From JAAXZI01 sp045863575 (GTDB taxonomy: Bacteria; Planctomycetota; Phycisphaerae; UBA1845; PWPN01), in the NCBI GenBank assembly GCA_045863575.1, contig BTUC01000046.1:1-24740 (forward strand): a stretch of DNA of 24,740 nucleotides. The letters are read 5' to 3'. Of the stretch, positions 14,901-21,980 are shown in pieces. Every line of letters begins with the position of its first letter. Positions within the stretch are counted from its first letter, which is position 1. Below the pieces are notes generated by a model. It had not been told where the DNA came from, did no database searches, and saw only the letters and a list, made by a program, of their open reading frames with translations. The translations under genes were made by a program, and so were the position numbers.

Positions 14901-14928
14901 GTAACGGCAGACTTAGCGGACCGGTTTA
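14901..14928 (-). promoter_or_regulatory. Candidate sigma-28 (FliA) promoter
   Basis: On the minus strand, TAAA (14925-14928) is followed after 16 bp by GCCGTTAC (14901-14908). The enterobacterial FliA consensus is TAAA-N15-GCCGATAA, so the -35 core is exact, the -10 matches 6 of 8, and the spacing is one base long. It would start transcription about 28 nt before the 91-aa gene, upstream of fliA itself. Confidence 0.5.
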
Positions 14929-14948
14929 GACAAAATTCCGTCAGCCCC

Positions 14949-14967
14949 GGGGGGTCTTCGCCCCCCC
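14949..14967 (-). terminator. GC-rich hairpin just after flhG
   Basis: Six G:C pairs (gggggg at 14949-14954 with the C run from 14961) around tcttcg, starting 11 nt past the flhG stop. No U-tract follows directly on the minus strand, although AATTTTG occurs about 20 nt later. It may attenuate read-through and separate the upstream flagellar operon from the sigma-28-driven unit. Confidence 0.4.
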
Positions 14968-14977
14968 TCCCCACTCA

Positions 14978-15895
14978 TTACACGAACATGTTCATGACCC
15001 GATAAAACAGGCTCTGGCGAGCCTCCGGCCGGCCTAACTCGCGCGACAACCGGGCAGCACAGGCCATGATACACGCGCTGGCCGGGCAGCGCGGGTACCG
15101 CAGCAGCAGGGGCCGGCGCTGCCGCACGGCCGACGAGACATGATCGTCACGGAGGACGTAACCACAGTCGCTTACCGGGATGTGCAGAAACCGCGCCGCC
15201 ACACTGGCGAGCCGCTCGTAGGTCTCCCGGCCCTCGGCACGGCTCTCCGCGCTATTGACGATGACCCCCAGCGAGCCGGCGGGTCCGTCGGTCAGGCGGC
15301 CTTCGTCCCCCGCCCTACTGAAGGCTTTGATGATCGCGTAGGCATCGGTGATGGACGTCGGCTCGGGTGTGGCCACCGTCAGGATGGTGTCGGCCGTGGA
15401 CGCCAGTGCGAGCACATTCCGGGAGATACCGGCGCCGCAATCGAGGACCACGACGTCGTACTGGCTCTCGATGCGGTCCATGACCGCGAGCAACTGGTGC
15501 CGCTCAAACTCGGAGAGATTCGCCACCCGGGCGACGCCCGAAGCCCCGGGCACGAAGGCGATGTCCCCCGGTGCGTGGATCACCACCTCGTCGACGGATC
15601 GGCGTCCGGCGAGCACCTCGGGCCAGGTGGCGCCAGCCTCCACGCCGAGGACAATGTCGGCGTTGGCCAGACCCAAGTCCATATCGAACAGCACGACCCG
15701 GTGACCGCGGGCCGCCAGCGCGATGGACAAATTGACAGAGATCAAGGTCTTACCGACCCCTCCCTTCCCGCTGACCACGGCTATGACATGCGCCGCACGG
15801 CGGGAGAGCGGCTTGGGCCGGCCCTCTTGAGCCACGAGGTGGCGCAGGCGCTGCGCCTGGTCCACCCCCCCGAAAGAAAACTCATCCATGGCCAT
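14978..15895 (-). CDS. flhG: Flagellar number regulator FlhG (MinD/ParA-type ATPase)
   Basis: FlhG (also FleN/YlxH) is a MinD-like membrane-cycling ATPase that limits flagellar number and stimulates the GTPase FlhF. The 305-aa product carries the N-terminal FlhF-activating motif DQAQRLR (residues 12-18, family pattern DQAxxLR). It also has the deviant Walker A GKGGVGKT (43-50, signature Lys44), switch I-like FDMDLGLANADIVLG, and Walker B-like VVLDCGAGISRNVL. The C-terminus (LSRELGRPEARQSLFYRVMN) could include the membrane-targeting helix. Start is ATG 15895 with GGAGG 5 nt upstream; ATG 15889 would be spaced too far. It follows flhF by 105 bp, a gap that holds a hairpin element. The flhF-flhG-fliA order is common in polar-flagellate and Bacillus-type clusters. 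Identity is secure. Confidence 0.93.
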   Translation of the reverse strand: MAMDEFSFGGVDQAQRLRHLVAQEGRPKPLSRRAAHVIAVVSGKGGVGKTLISVNLSIALAARGHRVVLFDMDLGLANADIVLGVEAGATWPEVLAGRRSVDEVVIHAPGDIAFVPGASGVARVANLSEFERHQLLAVMDRIESQYDVVVLDCGAGISRNVLALASTADTILTVATPEPTSITDAYAIIKAFSRAGDEGRLTDGPAGSLGVIVNSAESRAEGRETYERLASVAARFLHIPVSDCGYVLRDDHVSSAVRQRRPLLLRYPRCPASACIMACAARLSRELGRPEARQSLFYRVMNMFV

Positions 15896-15950
15896 CGTGG
15901 CCTCCGGTCGTTTGACCCCCGACCGTTCTCAACGGCCTCACCGGCCGCAG

Positions 15951-15969
15951 GACAGGCTTCCGGCCTGTC
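15951..15969. repeat. Perfect hairpin element in the flhF-flhG gap
   Basis: gacaggc (15951-15957) and gcctgtc (15963-15969) pair perfectly around ttccg, flanked on both sides by accggccgc-like/ccggccgcag sequence. There is no U-run on either strand. Its form (GACAGGC-loop-GCCTGTC) suggests a dispersed palindromic element and not a terminator. Confidence 0.6.
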
Positions 15970-16000
15970 GCAGGACCGGCCGCATACCGGTTTCTGTTCA

Positions 16001-17362
16001 CTACGCGACCTGGTTCACCGAATCGGCCGCCTTGATGTCGGCACGGTTCAGGATCAGCTCCGCCACCCGCCGGCGATGCCCCACTTCCATGTCGTCGGGC
16101 ACGTCCTGACCGGTGGTCAGATAAGAGAGCTGCAAATTGAGACGATGCGACACGTTCAGAATGACGCCCAGGCCGACGGCTTCGTCCAGCTTGGTGAATA
16201 CGACGCGATCGACGCCCAGTGTCGCGAACTTTTCGGCCACACTCAGGAGCTGGCCAGGATGGGACGTACAGGAGAGCACCAGGTGGGTCTCCAGCATGCC
16301 ATCCGGCCGGGCCGCGCGGGCAGCATCCAGAAAGGTCTTCAACTCGCCGAGACGGTGCGTATCGTTCTGGCTCCGGCCGGACGTATCCACCAGCACGACA
16401 TCCAGATCGCGCATGAGCTCCAGTGCCCCGGGCATGTCCCCGCCGGACAGGACGATTTGCAGCGGAACGTCGAGAATATCGGCATAGGCGCGGAGCTGAT
16501 CGACGGCCGCAATACGGTACGTATCGGTGGTGATCAGGCCCACGCGGCGATGTTCGCGGAGCTTGAAGTGAGCGGCCAGCTTGGCGATGGTGGTGGTCTT
16601 ACCTACACCCGTAGGGCCCACCAACGCCACGACCTTGGGCCCGCCGGATTTCGGAACGTCGATGGGCTCGGTCGGCGGAAGCATCTTCTCAATCGATTCC
16701 AGAAGAATGACGGGGACCAGGTCTTTGAGCACTGCCTGCTGGGCTTCCGGCGTCCTGCGGGCTTTCGCCCCGGCGGCGCCGCCCGACTTCTGCTCATAGC
16801 GGGCCTTGAGCCGCGTCTGGCACTCACTCAGGCGTTCGCGTGCGCGCGTGATCACCTCGCGGGCGATCTCATCAGCCACGGCGCTCTGAAGGAGGCGCAC
16901 GTAATAGTCCCGCAGTTCCTCGGGTACCTCCGGCGGCGGAGTCGGCGATTGTCCACCCGAGGCGGGACGGCTGAGCAGGTCGCGGACCATGGCCCGCAAC
17001 GATTCCATCTCGCCTCGGAAAGTGGAGGTCAGCGAACTGAGCTCCTCGCGGGTGGCCGGTTCCGAAGCCTTCACCGGTGAGGGGGTCGGGGGGATCGCAG
17101 GCGACGAAGCGGGCGCCACGTAGGAACGTGCCGGCCGTGACGGCTCGGCGTCACGATTCAGCACCGTCCGTCGCTCGGCCGGATGCAGCACATTGACGTT
17201 GCGGCTGGCGGTGATTTCCACCAGCATCTTCGAGCCGACGCCGAACACGCCGCCACGCCGGATGGTTCGCGTGTGCAGGATGACGGCTTCACGTCCGAGA
17301 TCCTTTTTGACCTTCTCCAGGGCCTCGGCCATGGAGCTAGCCTGGTACGTTCTCAGGTCCAT
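16001..17362 (-). CDS. flhF: Flagellar placement GTPase FlhF (SRP-type)
   Basis: FlhF is an SRP54/FtsY-type GTPase that recruits the first basal-body parts to the correct cell site; its GTPase is stimulated by FlhG. The 453-aa protein starts with the conserved MDLRTYQASSMAEALEKVKK and LGREAVILHTRT N-terminus. A Pro/Ser/Ala-rich linker spans about residues 75-150. A helical N domain follows, then the NG GTPase: P-loop GPTGVGKTTTIAKLA (from about 247), TTDTYRIAAVDQLRAYA, DTSGRSQND, and TKLDEAVGLG. The G3 motif reads DTSGR where DTAGR is more usual. Start is ATG 17362, inside the 3' end of flhA (26-nt overlap), so it is probably translationally coupled; no strong ribosome site is seen. It lies between flhA and flhG, the usual order. 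Confidence 0.95.
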   Translation of the reverse strand: MDLRTYQASSMAEALEKVKKDLGREAVILHTRTIRRGGVFGVGSKMLVEITASRNVNVLHPAERRTVLNRDAEPSRPARSYVAPASSPAIPPTPSPVKASEPATREELSSLTSTFRGEMESLRAMVRDLLSRPASGGQSPTPPPEVPEELRDYYVRLLQSAVADEIAREVITRARERLSECQTRLKARYEQKSGGAAGAKARRTPEAQQAVLKDLVPVILLESIEKMLPPTEPIDVPKSGGPKVVALVGPTGVGKTTTIAKLAAHFKLREHRRVGLITTDTYRIAAVDQLRAYADILDVPLQIVLSGGDMPGALELMRDLDVVLVDTSGRSQNDTHRLGELKTFLDAARAARPDGMLETHLVLSCTSHPGQLLSVAEKFATLGVDRVVFTKLDEAVGLGVILNVSHRLNLQLSYLTTGQDVPDDMEVGHRRRVAELILNRADIKAADSVNQVA

Positions 17363-19451
17363 CGCTGAGCACCACTAATCCAAGGGAGCGAACTTCGATG
17401 CCCCGAACGACCTCGTTGTACGCCAGCACGGGCACCTGTGCCAGCACGGGTTCAATGAGCCGCCGCACCCACATGCGAACCTGCGGAGAGCAGAGCACGA
17501 CCACGTTCTGGCCGGCCGCCGTGGACGCCGCGGCCTCCACGCGCTCGCGCACCGCCGTGACCAGCCGCTTCTGGACGGCCGGCGGCAGACTCAGGAATGT
17601 CCCGCGATCGCTGCGCTCCAGATGAGCGCTGATCAGGTCCTCGAGCTTCGGGTCGAGCGTGATCACGCGGAGACAATTGTGGGCGTCTTTATACATCTGG
17701 CAGATGGTCCTGGCCAGAGCATTTCTCGCATATTCGGTCAGAATATCCGGATCCTTGGTGCGCGGGGCCCAGTCGGCGATTGTTTCCAGGATGGTCTCCA
17801 GGTCACGGACGGGAACCCGCTCGCGCAGGAGGTTTTGCAGGACGCGTTGCAGCTCACCGACCTTGATGACCTCTGGAATCACGTCGTCGACGGCCTTGGG
17901 AGACTTCTCCTTGAGCGCCTCGAGCAGCTTGTGGGTCTGCTGACGGGTGAGCAGCTCGTCCGCGTGCCGCTTGATGATCTCGGTCAGGTGCGTCGCCAGC
18001 ACGCTCGAACAAGGGACCACCGTGTAATTGCGATGCTCCGCGTCCGGGCGCTGCTGCTCATTGATCCACATGGCCGGCAGCCCGAACGCCGGCTCGGTGG
18101 TTTCAATCCCCACAATCGGCGAACTGACCATGCCGTTGTCGATGGCCAGCAGATAGCCGGGCATGCACTCGCCACGAGCAACGTCCACGCCCTTGACCTT
18201 GATGGCATACTGGTTCGGCTCGAGCTTGAGGTGGTCGCGAACGCGGATGGGTGGAACGATCAGCCCCAGTTCGGTGGCGATCTGCTTGCGTATGTTGGTG
18301 ATACGATCGAGCAGATCACCGCCTTGCTTGCGGTCTACCAGGCGGATGAGCCCGTAGCCAACTTCCAGCTCCATGGGGTCTACGGCCAGCAGCGACTCCA
18401 CCTTCTCGGGCTTCTTGCCGGCGTCGGCCTTGGCCTGCACCGCGGCCGCGGCAGCCACGCCCGAGCGAGTCTTGGTTACCGCAAAGGCGATGCCCCCGCA
18501 GCCGGCCGCCAGCGACAACAGCGGCAGCTTAGGCAAGGGTGTCAGCGCCAGGAATCCCAGGAACACGGCCGCCAGCACCAGAGCGATCGGCCGGGCGGTC
18601 AACTGGGTGAGGATCTCCTCGCCAAAGTTGGCCTTGGCGTTGCTGCGGGTCACGAGCATACCGGCGGCCACCGAGAGAATGAACGCCGGAATGGCTGCCA
18701 CCAGGCCGTCGCCGATGGTCAGTTTAGTGAAGACCTGCAAGCACTCCATGATGGGCATGCCGTGATCGACCATGCCCACATAGATGCCGCCGAGCACGTT
18801 GATGATGGTGATGACCAGCCCCGCCACGGCGTCGCCGCGGACGAATTTCGAGGCACCGTCCATGGCCCCGTAGAAGTCGGCCTCGGCCGTGACGTCGGCA
18901 CGGCGGCGGCGCGCTTCACTCTCATCGATCAGCCCGGCATTCAGGTCCGCGTCGATGGCCATCTGCTTGCCGGGCATGCCATCCAGAGTGAACCGGGCGG
19001 CCACTTCGGCGATGCGCGTGGCGCCCTTGGTAATCACCGCAAATTGGATGACCGTGAGAATCAGGAAGATGATGACGCCGACCACCACGTTGCCGGCGGT
19101 GACGAATTCACCGAACGTCTCGACCACGTGCCCGGCCGCGGCCGTGCCCTGCTGAGCGTTGGAGAGGATCAATCGCGTCGTCGCCGTGTTGAGCGTCAGC
19201 CGCAGCAGCGTCATACCCAGCAGCAACGATGGGAACGAAGAGAACTCCAGCGGCCGGTGCAGGTACATCACCGTCAGCAGAACTACCGCTGACAGCGTGA
19301 TGTTGGCGGCCAGGAACATGTCCAGCAGGGAGGTGGGCAGCGGCACCAGCAGAACGAAAATGAGCGCGGTGGCCCCCAGCGGCAGCAGCAGGCCGCGATT
19401 CCGCTCGAGAAAGCGGATAGGTCTGGAGGCTAGGATCGCTTCACCGGCCAT
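17337..19451 (-). CDS. flhA: Flagellar export gate protein FlhA
   Basis: FlhA is the large inner-membrane export-gate protein; its nonameric cytosolic domain docks chaperone-substrate complexes and it helps couple proton flow to export. The 704-aa product has a multi-TM N-terminal half (about residues 1-325; e.g. LLLPLGATALIFVLLVPLP). The FHIPEP signature follows at about 148-170 (RFTLDGMPGKQMAIDADLN). The linker is enriched in Ala and Lys (AAAAVQAKADAGKKPEK). The C-terminal cytosolic domain includes EVGYGLIRLVDRKQGGDLL, VVPCSSVLATHLTEIIKRH and LSPQVR-type sequence (VVLCSPQVRMWVRRL). Length is standard. Its stop lies 26 nt inside flhF. The upstream gap to flhB (104 bp) carries an octamer array. 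The ribosome site is weak (AGGT). Confidence 0.97.
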   Translation of the reverse strand: MAGEAILASRPIRFLERNRGLLLPLGATALIFVLLVPLPTSLLDMFLAANITLSAVVLLTVMYLHRPLEFSSFPSLLLGMTLLRLTLNTATTRLILSNAQQGTAAAGHVVETFGEFVTAGNVVVGVIIFLILTVIQFAVITKGATRIAEVAARFTLDGMPGKQMAIDADLNAGLIDESEARRRRADVTAEADFYGAMDGASKFVRGDAVAGLVITIINVLGGIYVGMVDHGMPIMECLQVFTKLTIGDGLVAAIPAFILSVAAGMLVTRSNAKANFGEEILTQLTARPIALVLAAVFLGFLALTPLPKLPLLSLAAGCGGIAFAVTKTRSGVAAAAAVQAKADAGKKPEKVESLLAVDPMELEVGYGLIRLVDRKQGGDLLDRITNIRKQIATELGLIVPPIRVRDHLKLEPNQYAIKVKGVDVARGECMPGYLLAIDNGMVSSPIVGIETTEPAFGLPAMWINEQQRPDAEHRNYTVVPCSSVLATHLTEIIKRHADELLTRQQTHKLLEALKEKSPKAVDDVIPEVIKVGELQRVLQNLLRERVPVRDLETILETIADWAPRTKDPDILTEYARNALARTICQMYKDAHNCLRVITLDPKLEDLISAHLERSDRGTFLSLPPAVQKRLVTAVRERVEAAASTAAGQNVVVLCSPQVRMWVRRLIEPVLAQVPVLAYNEVVRGIEVRSLGLVVLSDGPENVPG

Positions 19452-19501
19452 GATTCATACCTGGACCTGAGTCTGGTCAACTCCTGCCATCATTCATCAC
19501 C

Positions 19502-19533
19502 TTCACACGTTCCCACTTTCGCACCTTCCCACC
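19502..19533. repeat. Short octamer tandem array (TTCNCACN)
   Basis: Four contiguous 8-bp units: ttcacacg, ttcccact, ttcgcacc, ttcccacc, with decayed flanking units (ttcatcacc from 19493; ttcag at 19536). It lies in the 104-bp flhB-flhA gap. On the mRNA-sense strand it reads GGTGNGAA. Confidence 0.75.
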
Positions 19534-19555
19534 CATTCAGTCAGGAGCTGTCACT

Positions 19556-20656
19556 TCAATTCATGCTTACCCCGGCCGCCGCCCGCCGGCGGGTGCCTCT
19601 TCGTCCGCTCAGTTCGTACACGTAGGCCAGGATCTCCGCGACCGCCTTGAAGAACTGGGCGGGAATCTCCTGGCCCACTTCGACGGTGCGATAGAGTGCC
19701 TGGGCCAGCGGCTTGCGTTCGACGATGGGCACGCCGTGCTCGATGGCCAGTTCGCGGATGCGCTTGGCCAGCAAGTCCGCGCCCTTGGCGGTCACCCTGG
19801 GGGCGTTCATGACCGACGCGTCGTACTGAATAACCACCGCCAGTTCGGTCGGATTGGTGACCACCACGTCCGCCTTCGGCACCGCGGCGCGAATCCGCTG
19901 CATGGCGAGCTGCAACTGGATCTCGCGACGGCGGCGTTTGATCATGGGGTCGCCGTCCATCCGCTTGAGTTCCTCCTTCACTTCCTCCTTGGTCATCTTG
20001 AGGTCCTGCTCCGTCTTCCACCGCTGGTAGATGAAATCGATGATCGCCAGGATCAGCAGCGTGGTGGCCAAACGGAGGCCCAACGTGAAGGCCAGCTCCG
20101 AAGCCACGGCCACGATGGACAGGTGCGGCAGTGCGGAGGCGTGGGCCAGCACGTCCATGCGCCCGTGAAGTGTCCACCAGGCCACCAGCGCCAGCAGGCT
20201 CATCTTGGCCAACCCCATCATGAGGTGTACGACCGCACGGGTGTTGAACATCCGGTTCAGACCGTTGACCGGGTTGAGCTTGTCCAGCGACGGCGTCAGC
20301 GGCACCAGGGTGAAGACGAAGCCGACCTGCAGGAACGAGGCAACCAGGGCCAGCGCCGTGGCCCCCAGCATGATCGGAAGCACCATGCCCGTCAGCCGGC
20401 GGAACATGCCGGCGGCCGTGAGGGCCAGCGCGCCCGGATCGAGAGCATCGGGGCCGGTATCACCCAGGCAGCGGCGCGTCAGCTCCACGAGCTGCGTCAG
20501 CATGTCCCGCCCCGTCCAGTTCAGGATCAAAAGTGCGCCCAGCAACACCACCGCGGCCGTCAGGTCGCTGCTCTTGCCGATCTGACCACGGCTGCGCGCC
20601 TCATTGCGCCGTCGCGGTGTCGGGGCTTCAGTTTTATCCTGTCCAGTGTCTGCCAT
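19556..20656 (-). CDS. flhB: Flagellar export switch protein FlhB (NPTE variant)
   Basis: FlhB is an inner-membrane export-gate subunit whose cytosolic domain self-cleaves to switch export from rod/hook to filament substrates. The 366-aa product has the family N-terminus (DKTEAPTPRRRNEARSRGQ), four TM segments between about residues 30 and 215, and the loop LTPSLDKLNPVNGLNRMF. The linker EEVKEELKRMDGDPMIKRRR precedes the cleavage site, here TNPTELAVVIQYD (Asn268-Pro269-Thr270-Glu271), where most homologues have NPTH. The cleavable Asn-Pro bond is kept. ATG 20656 is immediately preceded by a heptamer array, and no Shine-Dalgarno is seen (CTGACCC before ATG). It follows fliR, the standard order. 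Confidence 0.95.
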   Translation of the reverse strand: MADTGQDKTEAPTPRRRNEARSRGQIGKSSDLTAAVVLLGALLILNWTGRDMLTQLVELTRRCLGDTGPDALDPGALALTAAGMFRRLTGMVLPIMLGATALALVASFLQVGFVFTLVPLTPSLDKLNPVNGLNRMFNTRAVVHLMMGLAKMSLLALVAWWTLHGRMDVLAHASALPHLSIVAVASELAFTLGLRLATTLLILAIIDFIYQRWKTEQDLKMTKEEVKEELKRMDGDPMIKRRRREIQLQLAMQRIRAAVPKADVVVTNPTELAVVIQYDASVMNAPRVTAKGADLLAKRIRELAIEHGVPIVERKPLAQALYRTVEVGQEIPAQFFKAVAEILAYVYELSGRRGTRRRAAAGVSMN

Positions 20657-20718
20657 GGGTCAGTAGTCGGTTATCAGTTTTCAGTTTTCGTTATCAGATC
20701 TCGGTTCTCATGTTGCAG
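20657..20718. repeat. Heptamer tandem array abutting the flhB start codon
   Basis: Units with the pattern NNNTCNG: gggtcag, tagtcgg, ttatcag, ttttcag, ttttcg (6 nt), ttatcag, atctcgg, ttctcat, gttgcag. It fills almost the whole 70-bp gap between the fliR stop (20727) and the flhB ATG (20656). On the mRNA-sense strand it reads CTGAAAA/CTGATAA. It therefore replaces the expected ribosome-binding region of flhB. Confidence 0.85.
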
Positions 20719-20726
20719 TTGAGACG

Positions 20727-21509
20727 TCAACGCGTGGGCATGCCCAGGCCTTCGCGCAACTGGTCCATGGCGCCGGTGATGCCGTCGATCAGAATCGATT
20801 CCAGCCCCATCAGCGTCATGGCCATCAGGAACAACGCCATGGCCACCTTGATCGGGAAGCCCACGGTCAAGATGTTCAACTGGGGCACCGTGCGCGAGAT
20901 GAAGCCCAGGGTCAGAAACGCCAGCAACAGCGCCAGCATGATCGGCCCACCCACACGCACGGCAATCACCATCGACAGCGTGATCATGTCCGCCAGCAAG
21001 TCGATCAGGCCGGCGTCGGGTTGAAACGCCAGCGGGGGAATGGTGGCGAAGCTGTCCATCACCGCCCGGACCAGCGCGTGATGGCCATTCACCGCCAGGA
21101 AAACCGTGAGAACGACCATGGTATAGAGCTGGGACACCTCCGCGGCGGGCGCGTCGAGCATGGGGTTGAACACTTCGCCCAGTGCGATGCCCGCCTGCTG
21201 ACTGACCAGTTGAGCGGCCATCTGTACACCAGTAAAGACCAGCGTTACCCCCAGCCCGATCAGCACGCCGATGGCCAATTCCCCTGCCAATCCCCCCACC
21301 GCGGACGCGACGGTCACCGGCACGGTAATGTGCGTCACCATCAGCGGAAAGACCGCCAGTGACATGGCGACGGCCAGCAATGCCGTGAGCTGAGTCGGCA
21401 GCAGCGGACTGCCAAACAGCGGCGCCGCCAGCATCAGTCCGCCAATGCGGAAGAGCACCAGCAGGAAGGCCGGCAGGGCGGCGTACAGGTTGGCGATGGT
21501 CAACGGCAT
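20727..21509 (-). CDS. fliR: Flagellar export gate protein FliR
   Basis: FliR joins FliP and FliQ in the helical export-gate core of the flagellar type III apparatus. The 260-aa length is standard. Hydrophobic segments recur throughout (FLLVLFRIGGLMLAAPLFGS at the N-terminus; MVVLTVFLAVNGHHALVRAV in the middle). The family landmarks QQAGIALGEVFNPMLDAPA and FISRTVPQLNILTVGFPIK are both present. Start is ATG 21509 with GGTGAG about 6 nt upstream. It sits between fliQ and flhB, the usual order. The gap to fliQ is unusually long (204 bp) and holds an inverted pair of octamer arrays. A longer open frame on the same strand (20674-21516) is a shadow. Confidence 0.95.
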   Translation of the reverse strand: MPLTIANLYAALPAFLLVLFRIGGLMLAAPLFGSPLLPTQLTALLAVAMSLAVFPLMVTHITVPVTVASAVGGLAGELAIGVLIGLGVTLVFTGVQMAAQLVSQQAGIALGEVFNPMLDAPAAEVSQLYTMVVLTVFLAVNGHHALVRAVMDSFATIPPLAFQPDAGLIDLLADMITLSMVIAVRVGGPIMLALLLAFLTLGFISRTVPQLNILTVGFPIKVAMALFLMAMTLMGLESILIDGITGAMDQLREGLGMPTR

Positions 21510-21545
21510 CGTGCACTCACCAGAAGAAGACCCAGGTCTTCGTCA

Positions 21546-21653
21546 GACAGAGAGACGCAACGACAGAGAGAGGAGAGAAACAGCATAGGCGTTCAAGCAG
21601 CTTATTGGGGCCCTTCTCTCCGTCTCTCTGTTTCTCCATCTCTCCGTCTCTTC
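21546..21653. repeat. Inverted pair of octamer arrays in the fliR-fliQ gap
   Basis: Left array (21546-21577): gacagaga, gacgcaac, gacagaga, gaggagag. Right array (21614-21653): ttctctcc, gtctctct, gtttctcc, atctctcc, gtctcttc. They are complementary: gacagagagaggagagaa (21562-21579) pairs with 21614-21632 with one bulged base and about one mismatch, around a 34-nt loop. In the fliQ-fliR transcript this would form a long hairpin. The left array is the only one in the window whose purine-rich strand is opposite to the mRNA. Confidence 0.8.
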
Positions 21654-21713
21654 AGGCTCGGCTCTGCGGCGTCCGAATCACTGCGCATCTGCGGTTTCCC
21701 GCCGTGAGCCCTC

Positions 21714-21974
21714 TCAGAACGGCGGGTTTCCCAGCATTTCCCGGGTGTACTCCAACAAGCGCTCGGCCAGCCACGGGATCAACACCACGGCCACGCCCAC
21801 CATGGCCACGATCTTGGGCACGAAGCTGATGGTCTGCTCCTGGAGCTGGGTCATCGACTGGAACAGCGAAATGACCAGGCCCACGAGCAGACCGATGCCC
21901 ATGATGGGCGCCGAGACCACCAGCACCATCAACAACGCCTCGCGACCCATGTCGAGCGCCTCACCCGGCGTCAT
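21714..21974 (-). CDS. fliQ: Flagellar export gate protein FliQ
   Basis: FliQ is the small two-TM subunit of the FliPQR export-gate core. The 86-aa product matches the family in length (about 89 aa) and pattern: MTPGEALDMGREALLMVLVV, then GLLVGLVISLFQSMTQLQEQ, TISFVPKIVAMV and a second TM VGVAVVLIPWLAERLLEYT. The frame stays open upstream to 22100, but that extension is unlike FliQ and overlaps fliP, so I choose ATG 21974; a GGAG lies about 10 nt before it. It sits between fliP and fliR, as is usual. The gap to fliP contains an octamer-like array. Confidence 0.94.
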   Translation of the reverse strand: MTPGEALDMGREALLMVLVVSAPIMGIGLLVGLVISLFQSMTQLQEQTISFVPKIVAMVGVAVVLIPWLAERLLEYTREMLGNPPF

Positions 21975-21980
21975 AAGCGC

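Noticed and set aside
14949..14967. Strict Rho-independent terminator after flhG
   Set aside because: The hairpin is strong but no U-tract follows directly, so I list it only as a possible terminator or attenuator.
15140..17080. 646-codon open frame antisense to flhG and flhF
   Set aside because: Runs across both genes and their intergenic hairpin with His/Arg/Gly/Gln-rich composition and no recognisable domain. It is a GC-rich shadow frame.
17622..19292. 556-codon open frame antisense to flhA
   Set aside because: Composition is His/Gln/Arg/Asp-rich, typical of reading GC-rich codons backwards; flhA is certain on the other strand.
19551..20177. 208-codon minus-strand frame within flhB
   Set aside because: Alternate-frame shadow; His/Gly/Arg-rich, while flhB is complete in its own frame.
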